The notes under the pieces are model-generated. The model saw nothing but the letters and a program-made list of their open reading frames with translations, did not search any database and had not been told where the DNA came from. A stretch of 9,927 nucleotides of DNA from a bacterium UBA2214 (lineage in GTDB: Bacteria > Zhuqueibacterota > Zhuqueibacteria > Residuimicrobiales > Residuimicrobiaceae). Positions 1-7,034 of this stretch are shown one piece after another (positions within the stretch are counted from its first letter, which is position 1; each line of letters begins with the position of its first letter). Made by a program: the position numbers and the translations under genes. The DNA lies in contig DCUM01000124.1 of assembly GCA_002327255.1 (NCBI GenBank), positions 1,410 through 11,336 on the forward strand. Reading direction: 5' to 3'.

Positions 1-1671
1 CTGATTTTTCAGCGCGGCGTCGATTTTGTCGGCGTTCTCCTTGATGTTCTTCTCCGTCTGATAAGCCAGCTGATCCGCGGCGTTGCGGGCATCGATGAGT
101 TCACGCCGTTTCTTGTCTTCGGCCGCATGCGATTTGGCATCAGTGACCATTTTCTCGACCTCTTCCTTGCTCAAGCCGGTGGAGGCTTCGATGCGGATGG
201 TCTGCTCCTTGGCGGTGGCCTTGTCTTTGGCCGCCACATTGAGAATGCCGTTGGCGTCCATGTCAAAAGTGACTTCGACCTGCGGCACGCCGCGCGGCGC
301 GGGGGGGATGCCGTCGAGATGGAAGCGTCCGAGGGTGCGGTTGTCAATGGCCATCTCGCGTTCACCCTGGAGGATGTGGATTTCCACGGTCGTCTGGCTG
401 TCCGCCGCGGTCGAAAAGACCTCGGAACGGCGCGTCGGGATGGTGGTGTTCTTGTCGATGATGCGCGTCATGACGCCGCCGAGGGTCTCGATGCCGAGCG
501 AGAGGGGGGTGACATCCAGCAGCAGGACATCCTTGACCTCGCCGGCGAGGACGCCGCCCTGAATCGCCGCGCCGATGGCCACGACTTCATCGGGATTGAC
601 ACCGCGATGCGGTTCCTTGCCGAAGAGCTCTTTGACCAATTCCTGAACCTTGGGCATGCGCGTCGATCCGCCCACCAGCACCACCTCATCGATCTGCGAC
701 GCGCTCATACTGGCATCGCGCAAGGCGGTGCGGCAGGGTTCCAGCGTGCGTTGAAACAGATCATCGCACAATTGTTCGAATTTGGCGCGCGTCAGGGTCA
801 TGCTCAAATGCTTGGGCCCGGTATCGGTGGCGGTGATGAAAGGCAGATTGATCTCGGTCTGCGCCACGGTCGACAGTTCGCATTTGGCCTTTTCAGAGGC
901 TTCCTTGAGGCGCTGCAGCGCCATCGGATCCTTGGAGAGATCGACGCCCTCCTGTTTGACAAACTCGTCGACAATCCAGTCGATGACGCGCTGATCGAAA
1001 TCGTCGCCGCCGAGATGGGTGTCGCCATTGGTCGACTTGACCTCGAAAACCCCCTCGCCGATTTCGAGGATGGAGATATCGAAAGTGCCGCCGCCGAGGT
1101 CAAAGACCGCGATTTTTTCATTGGCTTTTTTATCCAGGCCATACGCCAGCGAAGCGGCGGTGGGCTCGTTGATGATGCGGCGGACGTTCAGTCCGGCGAT
1201 CTCTCCGGCCTCCTTGGTGGCCTGGCGCTGACTGTCGTTGAAGTAGGCCGGCACCGTGACGACGGCATCGGTGACTTTTTCGCCGAGATAGTCCTCCGCC
1301 GTCTGCTTCATCTTTTGCAGGATCATGGCGGAAATTTCCTGGGGCGAATATTCCTTGTCGTCGATCTTGACTTTGGCGAGATCATTGGTGCTGGAGATGA
1401 CCGTATAGGGGACCTCTTCGCGCTCACGGTTGACTTCCGCGAAACGGCGCCCCATGAAGCGTTTGATCGAGTAGACCGTCTTGGTCGGATTGGTCACCGC
1501 CTGGCGTTTGGCCACCTGTCCGACCAGACGCTCGCCGCTCTTGCTGAAAGCCACCACCGACGGCGTTGTGCGATTGCCTTCGGCGTTCGGAATGACGACC
1601 GGCTCGCCGCCTTCCATGACGGCGACACACGAGTTGGTCGTGCCCAAATCTATTCCAATAATTTTACCCAT
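1..1671 (-). CDS. dnaK: Molecular chaperone DnaK (Hsp70), C-terminus cut by window edge
   Basis: ATP-driven cytoplasmic Hsp70 that folds and refolds client proteins with DnaJ and GrpE. The first 557 residues are in the window; the usual length is about 630-640, so the end of the lid and the tail lie beyond base 1. Visible landmarks are the phosphate-1 motif IGIDLGTTNS (residues 5-14), NEPTAASLAYG (168-178), the phosphate-2 motif VFDLGGGTFD (189-198), the adenosine motif VLVGGSTRMPKVQ (331-343) and the linker DVLLLDVTPLSLG (381-393), followed by the substrate-binding domain and the start of the helical lid. The NBD segment around residues 76-110 is the long form seen in diderm bacteria. The ATG at 1671 is fixed by the conserved MGKIIGIDLGTT start and an AGGAG 10 nt upstream. 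The gene stands alone behind the htrA terminator, with a sigma-54-like promoter about 65 nt upstream. dnaJ and grpE are not in view. Confidence 0.97.
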   Translation of the reverse strand, partial: MGKIIGIDLGTTNSCVAVMEGGEPVVIPNAEGNRTTPSVVAFSKSGERLVGQVAKRQAVTNPTKTVYSIKRFMGRRFAEVNREREEVPYTVISSTNDLAKVKIDDKEYSPQEISAMILQKMKQTAEDYLGEKVTDAVVTVPAYFNDSQRQATKEAGEIAGLNVRRIINEPTAASLAYGLDKKANEKIAVFDLGGGTFDISILEIGEGVFEVKSTNGDTHLGGDDFDQRVIDWIVDEFVKQEGVDLSKDPMALQRLKEASEKAKCELSTVAQTEINLPFITATDTGPKHLSMTLTRAKFEQLCDDLFQRTLEPCRTALRDASMSASQIDEVVLVGGSTRMPKVQELVKELFGKEPHRGVNPDEVVAIGAAIQGGVLAGEVKDVLLLDVTPLSLGIETLGGVMTRIIDKNTTIPTRRSEVFSTAADSQTTVEIHILQGEREMAIDNRTLGRFHLDGIPPAPRGVPQVEVTFDMDANGILNVAAKDKATAKEQTIRIEASTGLSKEEVEKMVTDAKSHAAEDKKRRELIDARNAADQLAYQTEKNIKENADKIDAALKNQ

Positions 1672-1734
1672 GCTACATTTTCTCCTGTTAATGCTTTTAT
1701 GTAAGAGAGAGTTGTCTTTATTATCGCGTCATTC

Positions 1735-1753
1735 ATTGCAAAGGACATGCCAG
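1735..1753 (-). promoter_or_regulatory. Putative sigma-54 (-24/-12) promoter of dnaK
   Basis: On the minus strand the sequence reads CTGGCATG-TCCT-TTGCAAT. The sigma-54 consensus is YTGGCACG-N4-TTGCW, so only one core base differs (C to T). The invariant GG and GC dinucleotides are separated by exactly 10 nt. The predicted transcription start is near 1726, giving a 5' leader of about 55 nt before the dnaK ATG. The site lies between the htrA terminator and dnaK, where a dnaK promoter is expected. No CIRCE element (HrcA operator) and no clear RpoH promoter were seen here. Functional use is inferred. Confidence 0.6.
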
Positions 1754-1784
1754 ATACGCACGTGCCGTCCTTTTTGACGTATGT

Positions 1785-1826
1785 ATAAATAAAACAAGCG
1801 CAGGTTTCAGAGAGACCCTGCGCTTG
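1785..1826 (-). terminator. Intrinsic terminator downstream of htrA
   Basis: There is a perfect 10-bp inverted repeat (1795-1804 with 1817-1826, arm CAAGCGCAGG) and a 12-nt loop. On the minus strand it is followed by TTTTATTTAT. It lies about 125 nt past the htrA stop and separates htrA from dnaK. On the plus strand no T-tract follows, so it is directional. Confidence 0.8.
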
Positions 1827-1951
1827 CCCAAAAACTGAATTTGAAATATCTGCCGTAATGGCTGAATAAATGACAAAATGACAACAAATTTGACGCACCA
1901 TTGAGAGGCCTGCGTCATGACGGGCCGCAGCGGCCGACGGGTTCCGGGGGC

Positions 1952-3451
<1,500 letters not shown>

Positions 3452-3610
3452 ATTTTTTCCTTTCGCCTCATTTCCAACTACAGCACATGAACCGGATGTG
3501 TTTTTTCCGCAACTCCGCTCGCACTTACGTTTCTTTAACCTCCATCCCCCGTCAAGGTTCCGGAAAGATTTTACAGGGCTGATAATCGTCCTGCAAGATG
3601 CCCTGTTTTT

Positions 3611-3628
3611 ATGCAACTCTCGTGCCAG
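3611..3628 (-). promoter_or_regulatory. Putative sigma-54 (-24/-12) promoter of htrA
   Basis: On the minus strand the sequence reads CTGGCACG-AGAG-TTGCAT. This matches the sigma-54 consensus YTGGCACG-N4-TTGCW at every defined base, with exact GG-N10-GC spacing. The predicted start is near 3601, giving a leader of about 150 nt to the htrA ATG at 3451. It lies between the yugP terminator (3747-3780) and htrA, so it is well placed to be the sole promoter. A small dyad, GCCAT (3694-3698) and ATGGC (3709-3713), sits about 95-110 nt upstream of the predicted start, a usual distance for an enhancer-binding-protein site; that part is speculative. Confidence 0.75.
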
Positions 3629-3746
3629 ACCTGCGTGGAATGGGGCTATTGTTTTTTATATTTTTATATTAATCTGATACTTTTATTGCGTCTGCCATTT
3701 TGACAGAGATGGCTGACTGCCAAATGAATGCGCGCGTTTCTGGCAC

Positions 3747-3780
3747 AAAAAAAGGGCTGTGGGGTAGACCGACAGCCCTT
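3747..3780 (-). terminator. Strong intrinsic terminator after the metallopeptidase gene
   Basis: A perfect 9-bp stem (3752-3760 with 3772-3780, arm AAGGGCTGT) with an 11-nt loop is followed on the minus strand by a run of T residues (A-run at 3747-3753 on the plus strand). It begins 16 nt after the metallopeptidase stop codon and insulates htrA from it. Confidence 0.92.
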
Positions 3781-3795
3781 GTGGCGTACAAGAGG

Positions 3796-4473
3796 TCAAT
3801 CGCGTCCGCGAATGAGCAGCAGCCGGACCAGTTGCAGCACCGCCATGGCCGCGGCGGCGACATAGGTCAGGGCGGCGGCGTTGAGGACTCTTTTGGCGCC
3901 GCCGATCTCTTCGCTGCTGACATAGCCGTTGCTGGCGAGCTGGGCCAGGGCGCGTTTGCTGGCATCGAATTCGACCGGCAGGGTGACGAGCGTGAAGAAC
4001 ACCGCCGCGGCGAAGAGGATGATGCCGATATCGAGCAGTGGTTTGAACGACACCACCAGACCGATGATGAAAAGGGGCATGGCCAGGGTGGAGCCGATAT
4101 TGGCCAGCGGATACATGGTCTGGCGCAATTTGAGCGGGCCATAGGCGATTTTATGCTGGATGGCGTGGCCGGTTTCATGGGCTGCGACGCCGATGGCTGC
4201 CAGCGAATTGGAGGCATAGACGTTGCTGGAGAGTCGCAGCACTTTGTGAACCGGATCGTAATGGTCGGTGAGGTTACCCTCGACCGCTTCCACCTTGACA
4301 TCGGTGATATTATTGCGCAGCAAGAGGTTTTGCGCCACTTTGGCGCCGGTCATGCCCGACGCCGCGCGCACCTGGCTCATCTTGGCGAATGTGCTTTTGA
4401 CTTTATATTGGGCATAGAGCGTGAGAATGAGCGCCGGTGCCAGTAACAGGATATCTGTCATGCTGAAAAACAT
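3796..4473 (-). CDS. YugP-type membrane zinc metallopeptidase
   Basis: Predicted integral-membrane neutral zinc metallopeptidase of the YugP family (PF04298-type), 225 residues, close to the family's usual size. The zinc-binding and catalytic motif HETGH is at residues 99-103, preceded by the conserved stretch SLAAIGVAAHE. Glu168 in LPVEFDAS is the likely third zinc ligand. Hydrophobic helices lie at about 7-22, 124-142, 147-166 and 199-220. The ATG at 4473 is chosen because GGAGG lies 9 nt upstream; the in-frame ATG four codons later and the extension to 4500 lack such a site. The substrate is unknown for this family; by analogy with HtpX a role in membrane-protein turnover is possible but not proven. 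The neighbours are htrA downstream, behind a strong terminator, and a repeat-bearing 226-nt gap upstream. Confidence 0.9.
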   Translation of the reverse strand: MFFSMTDILLLAPALILTLYAQYKVKSTFAKMSQVRAASGMTGAKVAQNLLLRNNITDVKVEAVEGNLTDHYDPVHKVLRLSSNVYASNSLAAIGVAAHETGHAIQHKIAYGPLKLRQTMYPLANIGSTLAMPLFIIGLVVSFKPLLDIGIILFAAAVFFTLVTLPVEFDASKRALAQLASNGYVSSEEIGGAKRVLNAAALTYVAAAAMAVLQLVRLLLIRGRD

Positions 4474-4528
4474 ATCAAAATTCCTCCCTAACCTGATCAA
4501 TTCATGCCATTTAAATTTGCTGGCAAGA

Positions 4529-4571
4529 GGCGGCTCCTGCCGCCGAAAATCGCCGCCAGGAGGCAGCTCCT
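4529..4571. repeat. REP-like paired GC-rich hairpins
   Basis: Two small perfect hairpins lie side by side: GGCGGC-tcct-GCCGCC (4529-4544) and AGGAG-gcag-CTCCT (4558-4571). A spacer contains a second GCCGCC (4552-4557), which offers an alternative partner for the first arm. The block is sharply GC-rich inside an AT-rich gap (next to a run such as ataataattaatataat). On the minus strand it starts GTAGGAGC, reminiscent of bacterial REP-type extragenic palindromes. It would lie in the 5' leader of the metallopeptidase gene. Only one copy is visible here, so the repeat status is inferred from form. Confidence 0.4.
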
Positions 4572-4660
4572 ACAAACAGATAATAATTAATATAATAGAC
4601 GTATTAATACCCGAATGTACGAATCATTCAGGCTAAAAACCATCCATTCCTTGGTACTGA

Positions 4661-4688
4661 TTAGATTCCATTCCAGCGAAAAAGTTCC
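4661..4688 (-). promoter_or_regulatory. Possible ECF/sigma-E-like promoter upstream of the metallopeptidase gene
   Basis: On the minus strand GGAACTT is followed after 16 nt by TCTAA. This resembles the extracytoplasmic-function sigma-E pattern (GAACTT, about 16 nt, TCTGA-like). It is just downstream of the PGPGW gene and about 190 nt before the metallopeptidase start. ECF specificity outside Proteobacteria varies, so this is only a candidate. Confidence 0.3.
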
Positions 4689-4699
4689 AATTTCGGGGA

Positions 4700-4948
4700 T
4701 CATGCATTGTTATTTTCTGTCTGATCCACCTTGCCGCGCCACTGATTCCAGCGTTTTTTCATCCAGGTGAGCATTTTTTCACCCTGGCGTGGAAAGAGCA
4801 GCAGGACGCCGAGAAATGCAATGGCGAGTCCCGGTCCCGGCACAAGCGGCAGGGAGAGGATGGCGCCGATGATGATCAACGGGATCGCCACGTATTTTTT
4901 TCTTCGCTGGAAGCGGCGAATATCTTCGCGCAGTTTTTTTGCCCGCAT
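4700..4948 (-). CDS. Small PGPGW-type transmembrane protein
   Basis: A small basic membrane protein of 82 residues whose central segment, about residues 20-56, is nearly all hydrophobic and contains VPGPGLAIAFLGVLLLFP. This resembles the PGPGW family (PF09656-like) of putative transmembrane proteins, although the W of the name motif is replaced by L here. Both ends are rich in Arg/Lys (RRFQRRKK; MKKRWNQW), consistent with a cytoplasmic N-terminus and a hairpin or two short helices. The start is uncertain: ATG at 4948 is preferred over an in-frame TTG at 4963; neither has a strong ribosome-binding site. The DUF2914 gene stops only 18 nt upstream, so translational coupling as the third gene of that unit is likely. 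Function unknown. Confidence 0.75.
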   Translation of the reverse strand: MRAKKLREDIRRFQRRKKYVAIPLIIIGAILSLPLVPGPGLAIAFLGVLLLFPRQGEKMLTWMKKRWNQWRGKVDQTENNNA

Positions 4949-4966
4949 GGTCTTTCTTTGCAATGG

Positions 4967-5479
4967 TTACAACAGCTTAAACACAGCCGACCCTAAAATA
5001 TTCCCATTCTCCAGCACGATCTCGACGCGGCCATCCCCGGACTGTTTGGCGAGGATGTGGCGGCGGCTCCACAAGCGGCAGTTTTCTCCTTTTACGGTGA
5101 GGCGCCGCTCGAAAACAGCCTGGCCATCGATGATCCAGCGGTGCCGGATCGGGACGGAGTCGGCGGTGGTCGAAAGGATGGTATAACAGTAGAGATAGTC
5201 CACATTGCGTTTGAAGGAGGATTTGACCAGCACCGGTTTGTTCTCATGCATATCCAGACAGAACAGCGCCCGCTTCAACTGCACCCTGCCTGCCGGTGTC
5301 GCTGCTTCCGCCAGCGTCGAGTCGCCGATTGTGTACAGATCCACTGCCTCCGGGGCCATCAGAACGACCCGTGCTTCCGGCCGCAGCCATTCTATCAGAC
5401 TGGCGAGGAGCCAGATGGCCAGGGCCGCCGCGGCCAGGCGCATAAAAATATTCTCTTGCAGCCGGATGACGCGCGCCAT
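4967..5479 (-). CDS. DUF2914-domain membrane-anchored protein
   Basis: A protein of 170 residues with one N-terminal transmembrane segment (about 14-30, LAAAALAIWLLASLIEW) and a soluble C-terminal domain. The C-terminal 100 residues show the DUF2914 pattern: RALFCLDM...KPV, an HRW motif (IRHRWIIDGQAVF, about residues 112-124), a basic/aromatic CRLWSRRHI segment, and a final GDGRVEIVLENGNILGSAVFKL strand pair. Members of this family are usually annotated as extracytoplasmic beta-rich domains of unknown function, sometimes fused to membrane domains. The ATG at 5479 begins one base after the TGA of the STAS/ATPase gene (TGA-T-ATG), so the two are almost certainly cotranslated; GGTGAG within the end of the upstream gene serves as the ribosome-binding site. 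A link to the signalling protein upstream is inferred from this coupling. Confidence 0.8.
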   Translation of the reverse strand: MARVIRLQENIFMRLAAAALAIWLLASLIEWLRPEARVVLMAPEAVDLYTIGDSTLAEAATPAGRVQLKRALFCLDMHENKPVLVKSSFKRNVDYLYCYTILSTTADSVPIRHRWIIDGQAVFERRLTVKGENCRLWSRRHILAKQSGDGRVEIVLENGNILGSAVFKLL

Positions 5480-5480
5480 A

Positions 5481-6359
5481 TCATCTCACCCCGTTCCTGG
5501 CAACGGGGGGTGAAATCTCTGATGAAACCAGGCGTTTTTCCATGATGAGCATGTTGCCATTTTCCCGGTTACGCACATAGCGCACCGAGTCCATCGAGCG
5601 CCGGATGATATGCAAGCCCATGCCGCCGGTCTTGCGTGCGGCAGCGGCAGCGGCGGCGTCAAAATCCTCATCGGATTTTACTTCAAAGCCGTCGCCGTGG
5701 TCGATGATGCGGATGATGAGCCGGTCGTTCGACTGCGTTACTTCCACCTTGACTTGTCTGGTGGAATCCGAATGGTAGGCATGTTCGATGGCATTCAGAC
5801 ATCCTTCATAGACCGAAATCTTGATCTTGGAGAGTTCTGATTCCGGAAATCCCATTCTTTGCGCTGTTTCGAGCACAAAATCGCAGGCGCGATAGAGCAT
5901 ATCGACGCGGCTGGGTATCTCCACATGGCCGGTGTTTTCCTTTTCTTTGGAACTTTTTCGCGGGGTGCCGGCGAGCCTGGCTTGCAGGGCGTGTGGCTCG
6001 AGCGGCGGCAGCGCATCCTGCATGCCAAGGGTCAGTTCGCTCTCCTCGAAGCAGAGATAGTCGTCGGCGCGGAAATTGTAGAGATCGTTCACGGCGCGCT
6101 CCTGCAGGTTGACTATGCAGAGGTTGCCGCCGCGTCGGCGCGCCCGCGCTGTCATCTCATAGATCAGCACGATCCAGCTCGGGGGTAACAACGGCAAGTG
6201 GTGCGCGTCAAAAATGAAGCAGGTATGCTGCTTGCGCAGTTCTTTTTCAAAGAGGGAGAGAACCGCTGGAAGCAGCGAAATATCCTCCATGCTGCCTGAA
6301 GGGGTGATGCGCACCACGCCTGCGGGCAGGAACTCGATTTTTACCTGATCATGATCCAT
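5481..6359 (-). CDS. STAS domain fused to RsbW/SpoIIAB-like ATPase (partner-switching regulator)
   Basis: A protein of 292 residues with two signalling domains. Residues about 5-110 form a STAS (anti-sigma-factor antagonist) fold, with VVRITPSGSMED, FIFDAHHLPLLPPSW and GGNLCIVNLQERAVNDLY. A linker rich in Lys/Glu/Ser follows. Residues about 150-280 form a GHKL ATPase of the RsbW/SpoIIAB kinase type: N-box Glu185 and Asn189 (YEGCLNAIEHAY), G1 box IDHGDGF (219-225) and G2 box GGMGL (245-249). The usual DSSG phosphoacceptor motif of the STAS domain is replaced by PPSW, keeping only one aligned Ser (about 61). A run of seven Ala (235-241) lies in the ATP-lid region. The start is uncertain: ATG 6359 is preferred to TTG 6365, and the nearest purine-rich site (AGGGAG) is rather far away. 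It is the first gene of a unit with the DUF2914 and PGPGW genes. No target sigma factor is visible. Confidence 0.85.
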   Translation of the reverse strand: MDHDQVKIEFLPAGVVRITPSGSMEDISLLPAVLSLFEKELRKQHTCFIFDAHHLPLLPPSWIVLIYEMTARARRRGGNLCIVNLQERAVNDLYNFRADDYLCFEESELTLGMQDALPPLEPHALQARLAGTPRKSSKEKENTGHVEIPSRVDMLYRACDFVLETAQRMGFPESELSKIKISVYEGCLNAIEHAYHSDSTRQVKVEVTQSNDRLIIRIIDHGDGFEVKSDEDFDAAAAAAARKTGGMGLHIIRRSMDSVRYVRNRENGNMLIMEKRLVSSEISPPVARNGVR

Positions 6360-6377
6360 AGACAACCACGTTTGTCG

Positions 6378-6697
6378 TTACTCCCTGTTTGCGGAGAGGG
6401 TTGCGATTAATTCCCTTTTCAGTACTTTTTCGAGCATATTCTTCGGCAATTCGTGCACAAATCCGATGCGTCGCGGGATTTTATATTTTGCCAGCCTGCT
6501 TTTACAATAACCGATCAGTGCATCCTCTGCGGGCGCCGCTTGTCCTGGTGCGAGCACCACAAAGCCGCTTGCGACTTCACCGCAGTACCCATCCGCCATG
6601 GCGACCACCGCGGCCGCATATCGACCATGCGCGCTGCGGTGTCGGGCCAGGGCAGGCCGATGGCGAAGCGGGTGATCAGACTGCAGAAAACCATCCC
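6378..6697 (-). pseudogene. Remnant of an AMP-forming acyl-CoA synthetase (FadD-like)
   Basis: The two parts of this remnant lie in different frames. Positions 6658-6617 encode GLPWPDTAARMVDM, matching the conserved GSIGLPxPxTEARIVD region of long-chain acyl-CoA ligases. From about 6623 a second frame encodes AAAVVAMADGYCGEV and then FVVLAPGQAAP, CKSRLAKYKIPRRI and HELPKNMLEKVLKREL, the typical C-terminal subdomain ending at 6378. In intact enzymes about 80 residues, including the GWxxTGD region, lie between these two blocks. Here they abut, so an internal deletion plus a frame change has occurred. The N-terminal 300 or more residues are absent, and the catalytic-lysine motif LPxxxxGK reads LPKNMLEK. 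A functional enzyme is not possible; the ORF beginning at 6740 is best regarded as decay. The stop lies 18 nt before the STAS/ATPase start. Confidence 0.8.
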
Positions 6698-6958
6698 GCG
6701 CCATCCTGGGCAGCGCAAATATTTCTCTCTTGATTTTCACAAGGGATCACTTCTGTCCCGGTATCGAAGAGAAGACGATATCAATTTATTAAGTTGCCCT
6801 CAAAAAATAGAGTATAAACGTTGAAATGGACCCCCAACCGTTATGGCTTCTGAGATATTTTATATTAATGCAACAGGAGACCTGATCTTTTCTTGTCGGA
6901 TTCGGTGTTATCCGATCAAACCGGCAACCCGGCGGGTTTCGGCGTTTTCGATGCCTGA
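6698..6958. other. Non-coding gap
   Basis: No coding pattern was recognised on either strand. The segment includes AT-rich sequence (for example around 6780-6870) and a short GC-rich dyad, AACCC-ggc-GGGTT (6926-6938), without a T-tract. A weak TATACT on the minus strand (6811-6816) could be a -10 box feeding the downstream unit, but no convincing -35 box accompanies it. Confidence 0.5.
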
Positions 6959-7033
6959 CCGGGATGACAAGAATTCATGTTCTTGCGTTGGGACACTACT
7001 GCCAGAGGACCATTCGTTCGCTTGTCATCGCGG
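6959..7033. repeat. Short inverted-repeat element (MITE/REP-like)
   Basis: The ends are 13-base inverted repeats matching at 12 of 13 positions: CCGGGATGACAAG at 6959-6971 and CTTGTCATCGCGG at 7021-7033. A second, nested dyad CAAGAA-ttcatg-TTCTTG occupies 6968-6985. The element is about 75 bp, carries no gene and ends directly next to the polyferredoxin stop codon. No T-tract follows on either strand, so it is not a standard terminator. Its form suggests a dispersed palindromic repeat, but copy number cannot be judged from one window. Confidence 0.45.
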
Positions 7034-7034
7034 A

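Noticed and set aside
127..1704. Long plus-strand open frame of 525 codons opposite dnaK
   Set aside because: It is the antisense shadow of dnaK, whose conserved motifs are all on the minus strand; its product is low in recognisable motifs and rich in Asp/His/Arg as expected of a shadow in GC-rich DNA.
1672..1800. CIRCE operator or RpoH promoter before dnaK
   Set aside because: No TTAGCACTC-N9-GAGTGCTAA dyad and no convincing heat-shock -35/-10 pair was found.
1913..1935. Palindromes CGTCATGACG and GGCCGCAGCGGCC just after the htrA stop
   Set aside because: They are short and have no T-tract; the real terminator lies further on at 1785-1826.
3452..3616. N-terminal extension of the HtrA frame
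   Set aside because: No ribosome-binding site supports it; it lies in the leader downstream of the sigma-54 promoter and would put 55 polar residues before the signal/anchor segment.
4487..4505. TGGCATG near the metallopeptidase start as a third sigma-54 promoter
   Set aside because: The -24 half matches, but at the required distance the -12 GC is TC, so the core is broken.
6870..6888. TTGCAT with an upstream GG on the minus strand as a sigma-54 promoter
   Set aside because: The GG-GC spacing is 9 instead of 10 and the -24 half (AGGTCT) is poor.
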